Positions 30,301 to 39,594 of a stretch of DNA of 64,000 nucleotides are shown one piece after another. Every line of letters starts with the position of its first letter. The stretch's first letter is position 1. The DNA comes from Lunularia cruciata (taxonomy: Eukaryota; Streptophyta; Marchantiopsida; Lunulariales; Lunulariaceae): assembly GCA_948567375.1 (NCBI GenBank), contig OX419757.1:51767665-51831664 (forward strand), in the 5' to 3' direction. The notes beneath the pieces are model-generated. The model ran no database searches and was not told the origin of the DNA. It worked only from the letters and a program-made list of their open reading frames with translations. Position numbers and translations under genes: made by a program.

Positions 30301-30830
30301 GTATACAAACATACTCGAATTGCATTTAGGATGCTGCCTATGTCTAAGAAGAGATTGTACAGTGCTTGCTATGACTGCTGGCCTGTATCTTGTAAAGAGC
30401 AGCCCTGTCAGAGCCTTCACGTTCCGGGCGATCTTGATACGAGAATTTCATGACCAATTTCATATGAATTCATCAGAGAGTGCTTGAGGGCGAACTGATT
30501 TACGAACGTGGAATATTGTGCTCACAGAATTTATACACACCACACGTTCAGAAAATAAAAAAGATATTGAGAGTCAAGGAGCAAAATTTAATGGTGATCA
30601 CAACCACAGTTTCTTTATATAAACGATAGTGAAAGCCAAGGAGCAATTATAATGGTTCAAAGTACAGAGGTCATCTCTATGTTGATTATTATCTGGCCTA
30701 GAGAATATTTGTATATAAGAGCTTTTCATTATCTTGAAACTGACAGAAAGCCTCTCGAGTTGCACATTAGAGACTTCCTATGCGGTCAGCTAGTGTGACA
30801 ATGCCCCCACTAATCCTCTTGACATTTAGC
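27396..30830. other. Host-like region with unassigned short frames
   Basis: The longest frames, 27829-28256 in two overlapping frames and 28883-29095 (70 aa starting MADYNDVLGDNDSPPW), have no domain I recognise and no clear codon signal. I see no RNA gene here. They may be exons of an unrecognised gene or decayed gene fragments, and cannot be called. Confidence 0.3.
27795..27816. repeat. 22-bp perfect inverted repeat
   Basis: CTTTGATGTT-gt-AACATCAAAG has 10-bp perfect arms around 2 nt, in otherwise non-repetitive sequence. Confidence 0.85.
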
Positions 30831-30837
30831 ACACCCT

Positions 30838-31152
30838 CAAGGCATGAACATGAGCTGGAAACCACTTGGTTAAGGAACTCTAACTATGTCCGAGAGGCGA
30901 TTTCTTAACACATTGGCACTCAAAAACTGGATGACTTTTTGCAGAATTGTAAGAGAGGAGTCATTCTTAGTTTATGGTATCCTCCTCTCACTTCAAGGGA
31001 TGAACATGAACTGAAAACCACCTGGTCAAGATACTCTAACTATGTCTAAGAGGCGATTTCTTAATAGCTTGACACTCAAAAACTGGTTGACTTTTGCAAA
31101 ATCGTAAGAGAGGAATCATTCTTAAGTTTATGGTATCCTCCTCTCACTTCAT
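30838..31152. repeat. Two-copy tandem repeat, period about 158 bp
   Basis: 'gcatgaacatgagctgga' ... 'ggtatcctcctctcacttca' occurs at 30838-30995 and again at 30996-31152 with about 10% difference. No open frame runs through both. Origin unknown. Confidence 0.8.
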
Positions 31153-31224
31153 TGTTTGATTCATCTTCACAAGTAGGTGACATCCTTCGTCCACTCTCAC
31201 AACCATAGTACTGCATTTTAATCA

Positions 31225-31272
31225 AGAAAGGGTGATCGCATAGAAAACACGAAATTGGGAAGACCCCAATCA
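31225..31272 (-). mobile_element. LINE-like 3' terminal stub
   Basis: 'agggtgatcgcatagaaaac' and 'gggaagaccccaatcaa' match the extreme 3' end of the LINE-like family in reverse orientation, as at 54367-54412. It runs straight into the tandem array that follows. Confidence 0.45.
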
Positions 31273-31486
31273 ATCAGGCAACAGAAAATAAAAAATCTAA
31301 TCAGGTAATATAAAATAAAAAAAATCTAATCAGGTAACATAAAAAAATAAATCCAATCAGGTAACATAAAATAAAAAATCTAATAAGGTAACATACAATA
31401 AAAAATCTAATCAGGTAACATAAAATAAAAAATCTAATCAGGTAACATAAAATAAAAATCTAATCAGATAACATAAAATAAAAAAC
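31268..31486. repeat. AT-rich tandem array, about eight 27-28 bp units
   Basis: The unit is close to 'tctaatcaggtaacataaaa' followed by 'taaaaaa', repeated about eight times with small variations. It begins at the LINE stub on its left and ends 20 bp before the 3' end of the tRNA-iMet gene on its right. A minisatellite grown from a retroposon tail is likely. Confidence 0.9.
31480..31485 (-). terminator. Pol III terminator of tRNA-iMet
   Basis: A run of six A on the plus strand (TTTTTT on the minus strand) begins 22 nt past the tRNA 3' end, the first T-run of four or more downstream. Confidence 0.6.
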
Positions 31487-31506
31487 CTGGAAGTTGCGTC
31501 TCTGTG

Positions 31507-31578
31507 TATCAGAGCGAGGTTTCGATCCTCGGACCTGTGGGTTATGGGCCCACCACGCTTCCGCTGCGCCACTCTGAT
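31507..31578 (-). tRNA. Initiator tRNA-Met (CAT anticodon)
   Basis: The 72-nt minus-strand sequence folds as a cloverleaf. The acceptor ATCAGAG pairs with CTCTGAT and the discriminator is A. The D arm GTGGCGCAGCGGAAGC doubles as the pol III A box. The anticodon stem GTGGG / CCCAC encloses the CAT loop. The T arm GAGGATCGAAACCTC is the B box with A-rich T loop, typical of eukaryotic cytosolic initiators, which lack TPsiC. There is no intron. The start A1-U72 pair instead of G-C is the plant/eukaryote initiator signature. It differs from common plant iMet by a C-G inversion in the T stem (GAGG...CCTC where CAGG...CCTG is usual). It looks functional. Confidence 0.95.
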
Positions 31579-32164
31579 GATGTTCAGTAAAAGTGTCTTT
31601 AAATAATATATTCAAGTGAAATTATACACGAACCTTACTCTTCAGCCTGAACCTGACTAGAACAGGCGGACGATAAAATTTATGGCCACGATTAGAGCAC
31701 CGAGAAATTGATGGGATTACTCTCATTTTGATAAACAAGAGAACAAGAACAAGAGAACCAAGGAAGTAGTCACTGTCGTCGATCTTTTGATCTTCCCGCT
31801 AGATAGTAGCTAAGTCAGGTGAAAGTTGACTGATGAAAGTAGTACGCAAACAATCACTCTTCACAGTTTCATGGACCACTCATATTTATATACCGTTGAG
31901 TTTTACTTCATATGTCCTTGCACTCCGTAGACGACAGACTGCTTCGAAAGAACAAGTTTTAGTCTGATGAGTACAGCATCAATTATGCTAAATAGCCCCC
32001 CATCTAATTCGCCCTGAACCACACGTAAATGCTACAGAAACATAGAAAGTAGCCGCAAATCCTTCTATACATGCAGTAAGCGAGACCCATTCACCAATGG
32101 GCCATGATAAGATGCCGTCGTCGTCCTTATCTCTCGACCTTCTGATCTCTTCTTCACTGGAGTC

Positions 32165-32875
32165 TAGAGGTTATGGACTTGGATCCCAAGGGAAGCCACA
32201 AAGGCCAGGGTTGCCTATGAACATCGTCTTGTTCATCGTTTCCAGCTGACCAGAGAATGGTAATTGGAGCCCTGTCAGATTGTTGAAGCAACTCAGAGCT
32301 ATAAACTTCACGAAACTCAATGGTATTTTACCTGACAAGTTATTGTCGGACGGATCCACGATACCAATACTGCAAGTTTAGAAAGGACTTGAAGGTACGA
32401 AACCGTCATTTTTTGCTGAGTGTCGAGTACCGTATCCCACGAAGATTTCTCAATACCTCGGGAATCGGACCTTCAAATTGATTTCCAAGGCCAATCAATT
32501 GAAGCTCGAACGACAACGCGTATGTCAAGGGAAACAAATTTACCGTTTCACGAATAGCTGGATCTCACCTCTAACGTTTCGCCATTCAAAGTGATTGTTG
32601 CTAGGATCTGCGAAAGCGTGTAAACTTGAAAAAGTGGTTGATAGATATCCAGAAAATTTGATGTTCGAGGGATCCAGCACCTGCAGCTTTGGAAATAATG
32701 GAAGTTAGTGGGGGAATAGACCTGTCAACGTGTTTGAACGCAGAATGAGCATCCTCAGCGCGTCCCAGACCCTGTAGAGAAGATGGTAAAATCCCTTTGA
32801 AGAGGTTATTGCTCAGGTCCAGCACCGCCGAACTTTTGCAAAAACTTAGGTGTGTGAAGAATAGCAGCATATCAT
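32165..32875 (-). pseudogene. Leucine-rich-repeat receptor-like protein remnant
   Basis: Reading the minus strand from 32870, SSAVLDLSNNLFKGILPSSL is a plant-type LRR. Further on are IGLGNQFEGPIPEVL-like text near 32480, DNNLSGKIPLSF near 32340, and the C-terminal cap LPFSGQLETMNKTMFIGNPGLCGFP near 32200, which is highly characteristic of plant receptor-like proteins and kinases. Stops and frame changes interrupt it and no transmembrane or kinase segment follows. In intact relatives the ectodomain binds peptides or pathogen patterns at the cell surface. Confidence 0.8.
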
Positions 32876-33250
32876 GATTCCAACTCTTCGAAAGGTGTTC
32901 AATTAATGCGCACTTATCATCTGCGTCTGCTATTGGACCAGGAAATCGAGGTTATGTAGTAGGCATGCGACGTAGAATCAAGATTATTTCCTCTCAAATG
33001 CAACGTCACTTTCTGACCAAAAAAAAAAGAAGTTTCGATGGTGTTACGTTTTAAATTCGGCGACCAACCTAATTGAACCCTCTATTCTGATCCGGGGCAT
33101 CGTAACTACAATTCAGTCCCATAAGGAGGTTTTCTAGTTACCAAGGACTCAGTTACCCGACGAAAAGTTTCTCGCTTGGAAAATTTAGACTATACACTAC
33201 AGTGGTTTCGTTCCGTCACAATACCCTTGGTGGCGCCGCTTGCCCTCCTT

Positions 33251-33273
33251 GCAGTCATCCTCAGGATGACTGC
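33251..33273. repeat. 23-bp inverted repeat
   Basis: GCAGTCATCCT-c-AGGATGACTGC has perfect 11-bp arms and a single-base centre. Confidence 0.85.
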
Positions 33274-33438
33274 ATTCGTTTCAGGGTCAAATATACGTAT
33301 TTGGAGTTTCAGAAATAACTTCATGTGTACGTATATTGGACGCTGAAGCGATAAAGATTCTATGAACTACCCAAATTGGAGTTTGGAAAGTGGTATACAA
33401 CTGAGTTCAATATAATTTACGGGCTATTTTTTTATTTT

Positions 33439-33456
33439 CCCATAAAATTTTATGGG
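33439..33456. repeat. 18-bp perfect palindrome
   Basis: CCCATAAAATTTTATGGG is self-complementary without a loop. 'cccataaa' recurs at 33489 and 'cccataaaa' / 'ttttatggg' at 55700-55718. Confidence 0.8.
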
Positions 33457-34293
33457 TCATGGGTCTCTTGTATTCATTCATTAAATTTCCCATAAACATT
33501 CATTGAAGCGTTAATATATTCACCCTGTCAAATTTGAAGGTGGCCTCGAGGCCCGATATGGAGGTTTTGAACCAACCTCGAGGCAGAGATGGAGGACATG
33601 GCCAATCGTTCGTTCACCCAGTTTAGAATTTAGAGGGCTGGTTACATCCCTCTTCATTATCTTTTATGAAATGTTGCAATTAATATTATGAGACGGTATA
33701 TCTGAAATGTGACATTCGTTAGGTTAAGAAGTGTCAATAAGAGGAAGCTCGGTGGACAAAATTAGCCACTCCTTAGATGAGTTTCCCCAGCTATGGCAGA
33801 CAATAACATCCCATTCAAAGATGAGCCCACGGAAAGCCAGGTCGCCTAGTATAGCCAAACGCCAGGCATCAGTACCCATAGTCAGCTCACTAGAAGAATA
33901 GAACCATAACTTGAATGGAATATTAGAGCTGAATTAGAAGAGAATGAGAGTACAAATTGGATGGTTGGAGCGATGATCTTGAATTGAGTTCAGCTGAATT
34001 TAGTTAGGAAGAAGAGGAGGACACAACAGGGGGTTTCAGAAATAGTTTTACAAAGTTTCTAAACTTTTCTTATAGATTGTTGTGAATCATTGACTTTTTG
34101 GGTACGGTGTGTGACCGGGAGGTAGAAATGGTAATGTTACGGAGTTGGGGCCAAGTTCCTTATTATTAGCACACTCCGTATGAGGTGGTTCGTAGAAAAT
34201 CAGGGAGAAGGAATTTCCCGTTATCACTCCGTAGTGCATTGATTGCACATTAGGGTTAATTAAGTTTTCGTTTAGGGTTAGAGTGTAAGTGAC

Positions 34294-34548
34294 GGCCACC
34301 CAAAGGAGCATTGGGGGCATCCGGAGAAGTTCAAGAACACCCATGGAAAGGAAATGATGAGCTGCAACTGGGACAAATTTTTTTATTATTGGAGGGAGCA
34401 TGTGTGGAAAGATTTGAGTGGCCACCAAAAGGAGCATAGGGGGCATCCGGGGAAGTTCGAGAACACCCATGGAAAGGAAATGACAAGTTGCAACTGGGAC
34501 AAATTTTTTTACTATTGGAGGGAGCATGAGTGGAAAGATTTGAGTGGA
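34294..34548. repeat. Two-copy 126-bp tandem repeat near the Harbinger left end
   Basis: 'ggccacc.aaaggagcat' ... 'tggaaagatttgagtgg' occurs at 34294-34419 and 34420-34545 with roughly 8% difference. It sits between the presumed terminus and the transposase gene. Confidence 0.85.
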
Positions 34549-34609
34549 AGCCAAAAATTGACCATTGATGAAGAATAGAGAGACTGTAGCAGATATGGAG
34601 TGGTAAGAT

Positions 34610-35150
34610 TTGAGTTTGATGTCCGTTTGCTGAAATATATTGATTGTTTTTTTGCGCACCGAGAGATGTCCGTTTTCTCAAATATCACTGATTGTATTTT
34701 TGCGCATCGATGGTTTCTTTTGCACCGAGAGATGTCCGTTTTCTCAAATATCACCGATTGTATTTGTTGCACACCGAAATGTGTGTTTGCTCAAATATCA
34801 CAGATTGTATTTTTTGCGCACAGAAATGTCAGTTTGCTCAAATATCACATATGGTTTTTTTTTCGGACAGAGATGCTTATTTGCTGAAATATCACAGATT
34901 GTGTTTTTTGCGCACAGAATTTCATAGGGAGATGGAGATGCTCCTTCGCGGAGAAGAGAGATGCCCTTTGCGGAGAATATCCTCCAATATGGTTTTTTTT
35001 TTTCACAGAGATGCTTATTTGCTGAAATATCAGAGATTGTGTTTTTTGTGCACAGAATTTCATAGGGAGATGGAGATGCTCCTTTGCGGAGAAGAGAGAT
35101 CCCTTTAGAGAAGAGAGATGCCCTTTGTGGAGAAGAGAGATCCTTGTCGT
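34610..35150 (+). repeat. Subterminal repeats upstream of transposase
   Basis: About eight units share 'gagatg.(c/t)gttt.ctcaaatatcac' and 'gattgt.ttttt.gcgca', spaced 50-65 bp, at about 34670, 34730, 34785, 34830, 34870 and 35010, followed by four copies of 'gagaagagagat' (34960-35140). A longer near-duplicate pair covers 34862-34970 and 34988-35100. Short subterminal repeats in DNA transposons commonly serve as transposase binding sites. That role here is inference. Confidence 0.75.
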
Positions 35151-35191
35151 GGATAAAGAGTTTTCAGTGGTGATTAAAATAGAGTTTTGTC

Positions 35192-36553
35192 ATGCCGAGA
35201 GGAAGCACTCGTTTAGAACTAACCAGAAATATTAGAAAATGTATCAAATGGATGATTCGGTTAGATTTGGAGTTATCTTTACCAGGATTAGAAGATGAAG
35301 ATGAGGAATTAGGAGGAGATTTAGATATGCTAGAATGTTTTATTTGTGGATGGGAGTATGCACATACTCATCATTACTTGGAACCACGTGTTACTTACCC
35401 TCGTAGTAGAGAGTTTGTGAAGGATTATTTTAGAAATCTAGATACTAAGGCTTTTTGCCAACTTACTAGAATGGATGGGGATTCTTTTTCAACATTAGTT
35501 GATTTGATTAAGACTCACACCATTTTTGAGAAAAGGTACCGAAGAGAGCAAACCCCTGTGTGGATCCAAGTTGCCCTAGCTTTGGATAGATTTGGGCATC
35601 ACGGGAATGGAGCTTGTGTTGCGTGGGGTTTAAATATTTGGGGCATTAGTGCTGGTTCAACAATTGCTTTTACTGATAGAGTTATGACAGCCATATTAGA
35701 TGTGATGAGGAGTCAAGTTGCTTGGCCCGACCTCAAGGAGAGGAAAAGGATATCCACTGTTTTTGCACTGAAAGGTTTTCCCAGTTGTGTTGGTTTGGTA
35801 GATGGCACGTTGTTTCCTCTTGCAGCCCGACCAAGTGTGGACGGTGAAATATATTTCAGCTGCAAGGGTTCATATTCTTTAAACGGCCAAGTGATTTGTG
35901 ATGATAAAAGGAGAGTTATACATTTATCCGGAGGTATGGTTTATGTTATTTGTTATTTTGTTTAGTATTTTTGTAATGAATTGGTTATTCTGATTGAGTA
36001 GTTTACTAAAAGTATGCCCTTTTTTGTTTTGCATGAATGCCAAGGTCATGTCATGATATGACTTGTTTGAAAAAATCATCACTATGGAATGATTTGAACC
36101 GAAAAAGGAAGGTGTCGCACTTTTGAGGCAAAGGAGTACCTTTTAGGTGATTCGGGTTATGTACCCATGCATCACCTAGTACCCGCTTTCAAGCAAGCTT
36201 GCTCTAAAGACAAGCAGGAGTTCAATAAATATTTAGCAAAGGCAAGAGTGATAAATGAGCATTGTATTGGAGTATTGAAAGCTAGATGGCATTCTCTTTG
36301 TGAGCTAAGAGTGCAACTGAAAGACAATAGTAGAAATGCTTATTTGTTAAAGTGGGTATCGGTGTGTATTATTTTACATAATTTTTTAATCAATAGGTCT
36401 GACCTTTGGTCAGAGGACAATGGCGGATTTATAGAGGAGACTCAAATAGATTCAAAAATTTCATTTCAGTGCATAGAACTTGGTAGAGAAGAAAGAAGAT
36501 CAAGGGTGATGCAACATTGCCTTGATTATAACAATGATGATCTACATGATTGA
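35192..36553 (+). pseudogene. PIF/Harbinger (HARBI1-like, DDE_4) transposase
   Basis: The open frame of 257 residues from ATG 35192 has a helical N-terminal region, RFGHHGNG and WGISAGSTIAFTDRV (HTH-like), then VGLVDGTLFPLA with the first catalytic Asp (35798). After about 110 bp (intron or insertion, 35933-36040) come SCHDMTCLKNS-like text and LGDSGYVPMHHLVPAF with the second Asp (36146). NEHCIGVLKARWHSL with the catalytic Glu (36257) and VCIILHNFLI end the fold. One frame shift lies near 36125 and no clear acceptor closes the gap, so this copy is probably dead though little decayed. The enzyme cuts and pastes the element at TWA sites and needs the Myb-like partner for DNA binding. Confidence 0.85.
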
Positions 36554-37224
36554 TTTTATTGAGATTCCATATAATAATATATATTCTGAGTAGTCATCTC
36601 ATTTCTCATAGTAACGCAACTTAGACCATGAGTAGTTTTCTTAGACCATGAGTGTTTTTGGATGTAATATTATGATAAGAACATCATGTGGATGCAAACA
36701 TAATAATATGAATCTTGATCTAAGTCCTCTTTGACACAATTACATCTAAAAAATGAGCAGAGCTCTTGTACCAGTTGGGTGCAAACTTAAAAATCAATTT
36801 AGAGTGGCATTCTCGAACCATTCCTCAGAAGCTTAAATAATTAATTGAGAATGGCGCTCGTTGACGTTGGCGGACTCTTGTGGACGCTCGTAGACGCTGG
36901 TGGATGCTCGGAAGACTCTCGGAAGTATCCATATATAACATGCACTAGCTGCTGGTGGGAGGCGCTGGTAGGCACTGCGACGCTTGGCTACGCCTGGCTA
37001 TGCCGGTTGGCGACGTGGAGTGCCGCATGTTGCCGCTCGAGATTTGGGTTTTTTGGGTGTGAAAAATGCATTTTTGCATGTTGAGGATTGAGTATTTTCC
37101 TATCAGCTTGGGTTATATAAACGTGTGTTCATTTCCTTTCCTGTCATTGGCAAGCTCTTTTCTCGAGTGTGTGGGGTGTTTGGATCAGAAAATCACGAGT
37201 AATTTATACAAGAGGCTGGAGAAT

Positions 37225-37445
37225 CATTTTGCAAGGCAGAGGGTGCTGGCCATTTGAATTTTGCGAGGCAGAGGGTGCTGGCCATTCAAGGATCATTTTT
37301 TGAGGCAGAGGGTGCATTTGAATTTGCGAGGCAGAGGGTGCTGGCCATTCGAGGATCATTTTGCGGGGCAGAGGGTGCTGGAGGATCATTTCGCAAGGCA
37401 AAGGGTGCTGGCCATTCCAATTTTGCGAGGCAGAGGGTGCTGAAA
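37225..37445 (+). repeat. Eight-unit short repeat 'gcgaggcagagggtgctgg'
   Basis: The unit 'aggcagagggtgctggccatt' (or a close variant) occurs about eight times at irregular 25-40 bp spacing, linked by 'caaggatcatttt' or 'tgaatttt' spacers. Every unit is on the same strand. Confidence 0.85.
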
Positions 37446-37949
37446 GCCATTCAAAAGTCAATTTGTGAGGAACAGTGTGTGTGCAAGTGAGACCTTTTGA
37501 GAGACTGGGGAGAGAGTTTAGAGAGTCATTTTGAGAGGAGGTAGAGAGGCAAGGTACTGGCTGGCCGGCTTGAAGCACAACACTCAACATTGAGAAGAGT
37601 TTTAGAGAGTGAATAGCTCATTCTTTTTTACCATGGCCAAAATCTGGGGATACAAGAAGATAGTTGATGGGCCCGACATGAGAAATACTCATGAAGGAGA
37701 TTGGCTCATTGCATTCCATACCATTCAACACCCAACCAATTTCATCAAGTGATGTTGGCTGGACAAACATCAAATTTGAACTGCTGTTTCCAGAATTCGG
37801 GAGGTCGATCTCAATGTAATGGGGCTTAAAATAACGCTTGGACTTCACTATCCAAGGCCTAAGGTACTTTCCAAACATTTCTCATTGTTTTATTGACATT
37901 CAATCTTGATTTGTGAAGTTTATTGCTTTAAATTGGTACCTGATCATCA

Positions 37950-38500
37950 GCGCCAGTGCAGTGCCAACCCATGATCCCGCAGTGCCAACCAGCGCCTCCC
38001 CGCGGCATCGAGCGTCACCCAACACCATCCCAAACCCTAAACCCCTGCACGCAAGCGCCTTCCCCGCGCGCCTACCAGCACCCCTCTGCGGCTCCCAGCG
38101 ACCCCGAGCTGCCCCCAGCGTCCCCGTGGGGCTGCGCAGACCTGCTTGACCAAACCCTTATCCCGGGGCGCCTACCAGCGTTGCCGAGCGGCGTCTGCAT
38201 CTCCTTAAAGGGGCACCCAAGCGTCTTCGCGCGGCCCCGGGCGGCAACCAGCATCCGCACGCGGACTTTGTGCAGTCCAGCGGCGCCATCCCACGGACCT
38301 GTGCCTACGGGCAGCGTCTGTGGGCGGCGCCTTGCGCCCTTGAGTGCCCTCCCGGTGCTCGTAGGCGCCACGGGGGGTCGGAAGTGCCACCCTGTGTCAC
38401 CCAAGTGCGGCCCCGAGCGCCCACCAGCGGCTCCCGCATTTCTCCAGGACTGTGTGCAAGCGTCATCCAGCGCCTCCCCACGGCACCCGGCATCATCCTT
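37950..38500. repeat. GC-rich degenerate 'agcgcctaccagcg' repeat tract
   Basis: The tract is about two-thirds G+C in an AT-rich neighbourhood. It is built of degenerate 10-14 bp motifs such as gcgcctaccagc, agcgcctccc and cccagcgacc. Long frames on both strands (for example 37956-38534) are composition shadows. A similar tract lies at 41325-41670. Confidence 0.75.
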
Positions 38501-38550
38501 GAGTCTAAGTCCTTCTGAGATAAGTTTGAGCTAAATTTTTTTGGTGGGTT

Positions 38551-39196
38551 GTGCAGGTCATTCCATGTACAGAGTTTGTGAGTACATGGGACAAGGTATC
38601 TTGCACAGGTTTGGTAAGAGGTAGGCAATTTCAATTGACTGCAGATATAGTTAGAGATGCACTTGCAATGCCCAGGGGGAGAACACCAAGACGGAGGACA
38701 ATTCCTTACACAACTATCTCAGACTGGTTTCCACAAAGGGACAGGGTTGCAAAAAGATATATTGCAAGGCAATGTGTATATCCTGCATTCAGAGCTTTCT
38801 TCCAGTTGATGGGTTGCACTAGTTGCACCCACTAATAGGCCCAAGATTGTACATGGGCATTTGGTACTCAACACCAAGACCAAGTTGAGTAGATTTGGTG
38901 TGGAAGATTATGATTGGAGAGAGTTGGCTTTTAGAGCTATCATTGCGGAGGTGGGGAGTTTGCAAACCCAAGTGATGAGTCCTAAGGGGGGTAGGTTTAG
39001 AGTCATCTTCCTTGGACAGGTACTCACTCATCTCTTTGTGGAGAGAGGTTTCATTCCAAAGGAGGACATCATGTACCTGAGTGATGGAGAGGAGGAGATT
39101 ATACACGAGGGAGAGCATGGTGATGATCATGAGGATGCAGATAGCTCGGATGAGGACGAGACTACTGATGATGGGGAGGATGAGGATGGTGAGTGA
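38551..39196 (+). CDS. Uncharacterised acidic-tailed ORF of the inserted unit
   Basis: Two overlapping frames, 38551-38835 (VIPCTEFVSTWDKVSCTGLVRGRQFQLT...VRDALAMP) and 38861-39196, read as one protein with a frame change near 38835. The first resembles the 'W..V...G.VRGR.V.FT...I...L..P' block of plant putative-transposon-protein domains (PF20167-like). The second has RELAFRAIIAEVG and VIFLGQVLTHLFVERGFI, then a tail of about 35 mostly Asp/Glu residues. The family match is tentative. It lies 400 bp upstream of the coiled-coil ORF on the same strand, with a poly-acidic C-terminus that may bind basic proteins. Function unknown. Confidence 0.45.
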
Positions 39197-39224
39197 TTGA
39201 GTTTTAGGTTTGAGTTTTGTCAAA

Positions 39225-39590
39225 TATATATATTGTCATATCTTTGTATGTTAGAAAACATACAAAGTTCTTTTGTATATACCATTACCGGATTTAATAA
39301 ATGAGTTCATTTAAGAAGCTTGAATTAAAGAACTTGTGAACTTGTGTATTTGTATATTCAAGTATGAATTTGTACTTGATGGATAACTAAATGTACCATT
39401 TTTGAACAGGTGTTCAACAGATTTGTGTTGAGACACAGCCCTTACCCTTTGTTGAGATAGCTCCTTTTCACTCTTCTTCCCCTTCACCCCTTCCTCCATC
39501 TGTGGAGGGAGTTGGTGACCCCATGCATTTCAGAGTACCTTCACCTCCTTCCTGTTCGGTTGACATCACTTGCATTTTAGATGATTGTGT
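39225..39590. other. AT-rich spacer between the two ORFs of the unit
   Basis: Contains a short imperfect inverted repeat 'cttgtatgttagaaaacatacaaag' region (39243-39268) that could form a terminator-like hairpin. No coding signal until about 39400, where frames leading into the coiled-coil ORF begin. Confidence 0.35.
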
Positions 39591-39594
39591 ATGA

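Larger units (their letters stand above)
32880..34025. other. Intergenic region between LRR remnant and Harbinger end
   Basis: No gene recognised. It contains two short palindromes, listed separately, and AT-rich sequence around 33400-33520. Confidence 0.35.
36554..38540. other. Left part of the inserted unit: GC-rich and repeat-rich, no clear gene
   Basis: 36845-37030 is rich in 'gacgctggtgga' / 'gcgctggtaggc' motifs, and 37220-37450 and 37950-38500 hold the repeats listed separately. A minus frame 37618-37878 (86 aa) and plus frame from 37633 (MAKIWGYKKIVDGPDM) overlap without recognisable domains. Confidence 0.35.

Noticed and set aside
31268-31486. CRISPR-like regular repeats
   Set aside because: Units are contiguous 27-28 bp AT-rich tandem repeats without unique spacers, in a plant nuclear context.
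34087-34681. Minus-strand 190-aa and 116-aa frames
   Set aside because: They run through the 126-bp tandem repeat and simply repeat the same peptide. No family resemblance.
37225-37445. CRISPR-like or protein-coding repeat
   Set aside because: Spacing is irregular, the spacers are related to each other, and all frames are open by composition only.
37956-38634. Long overlapping frames on both strands (192, 110 and 109 aa)
   Set aside because: They are Pro/Ala/Arg-rich products of a GC-rich repeat tract. Every frame is open because stops are rare there.
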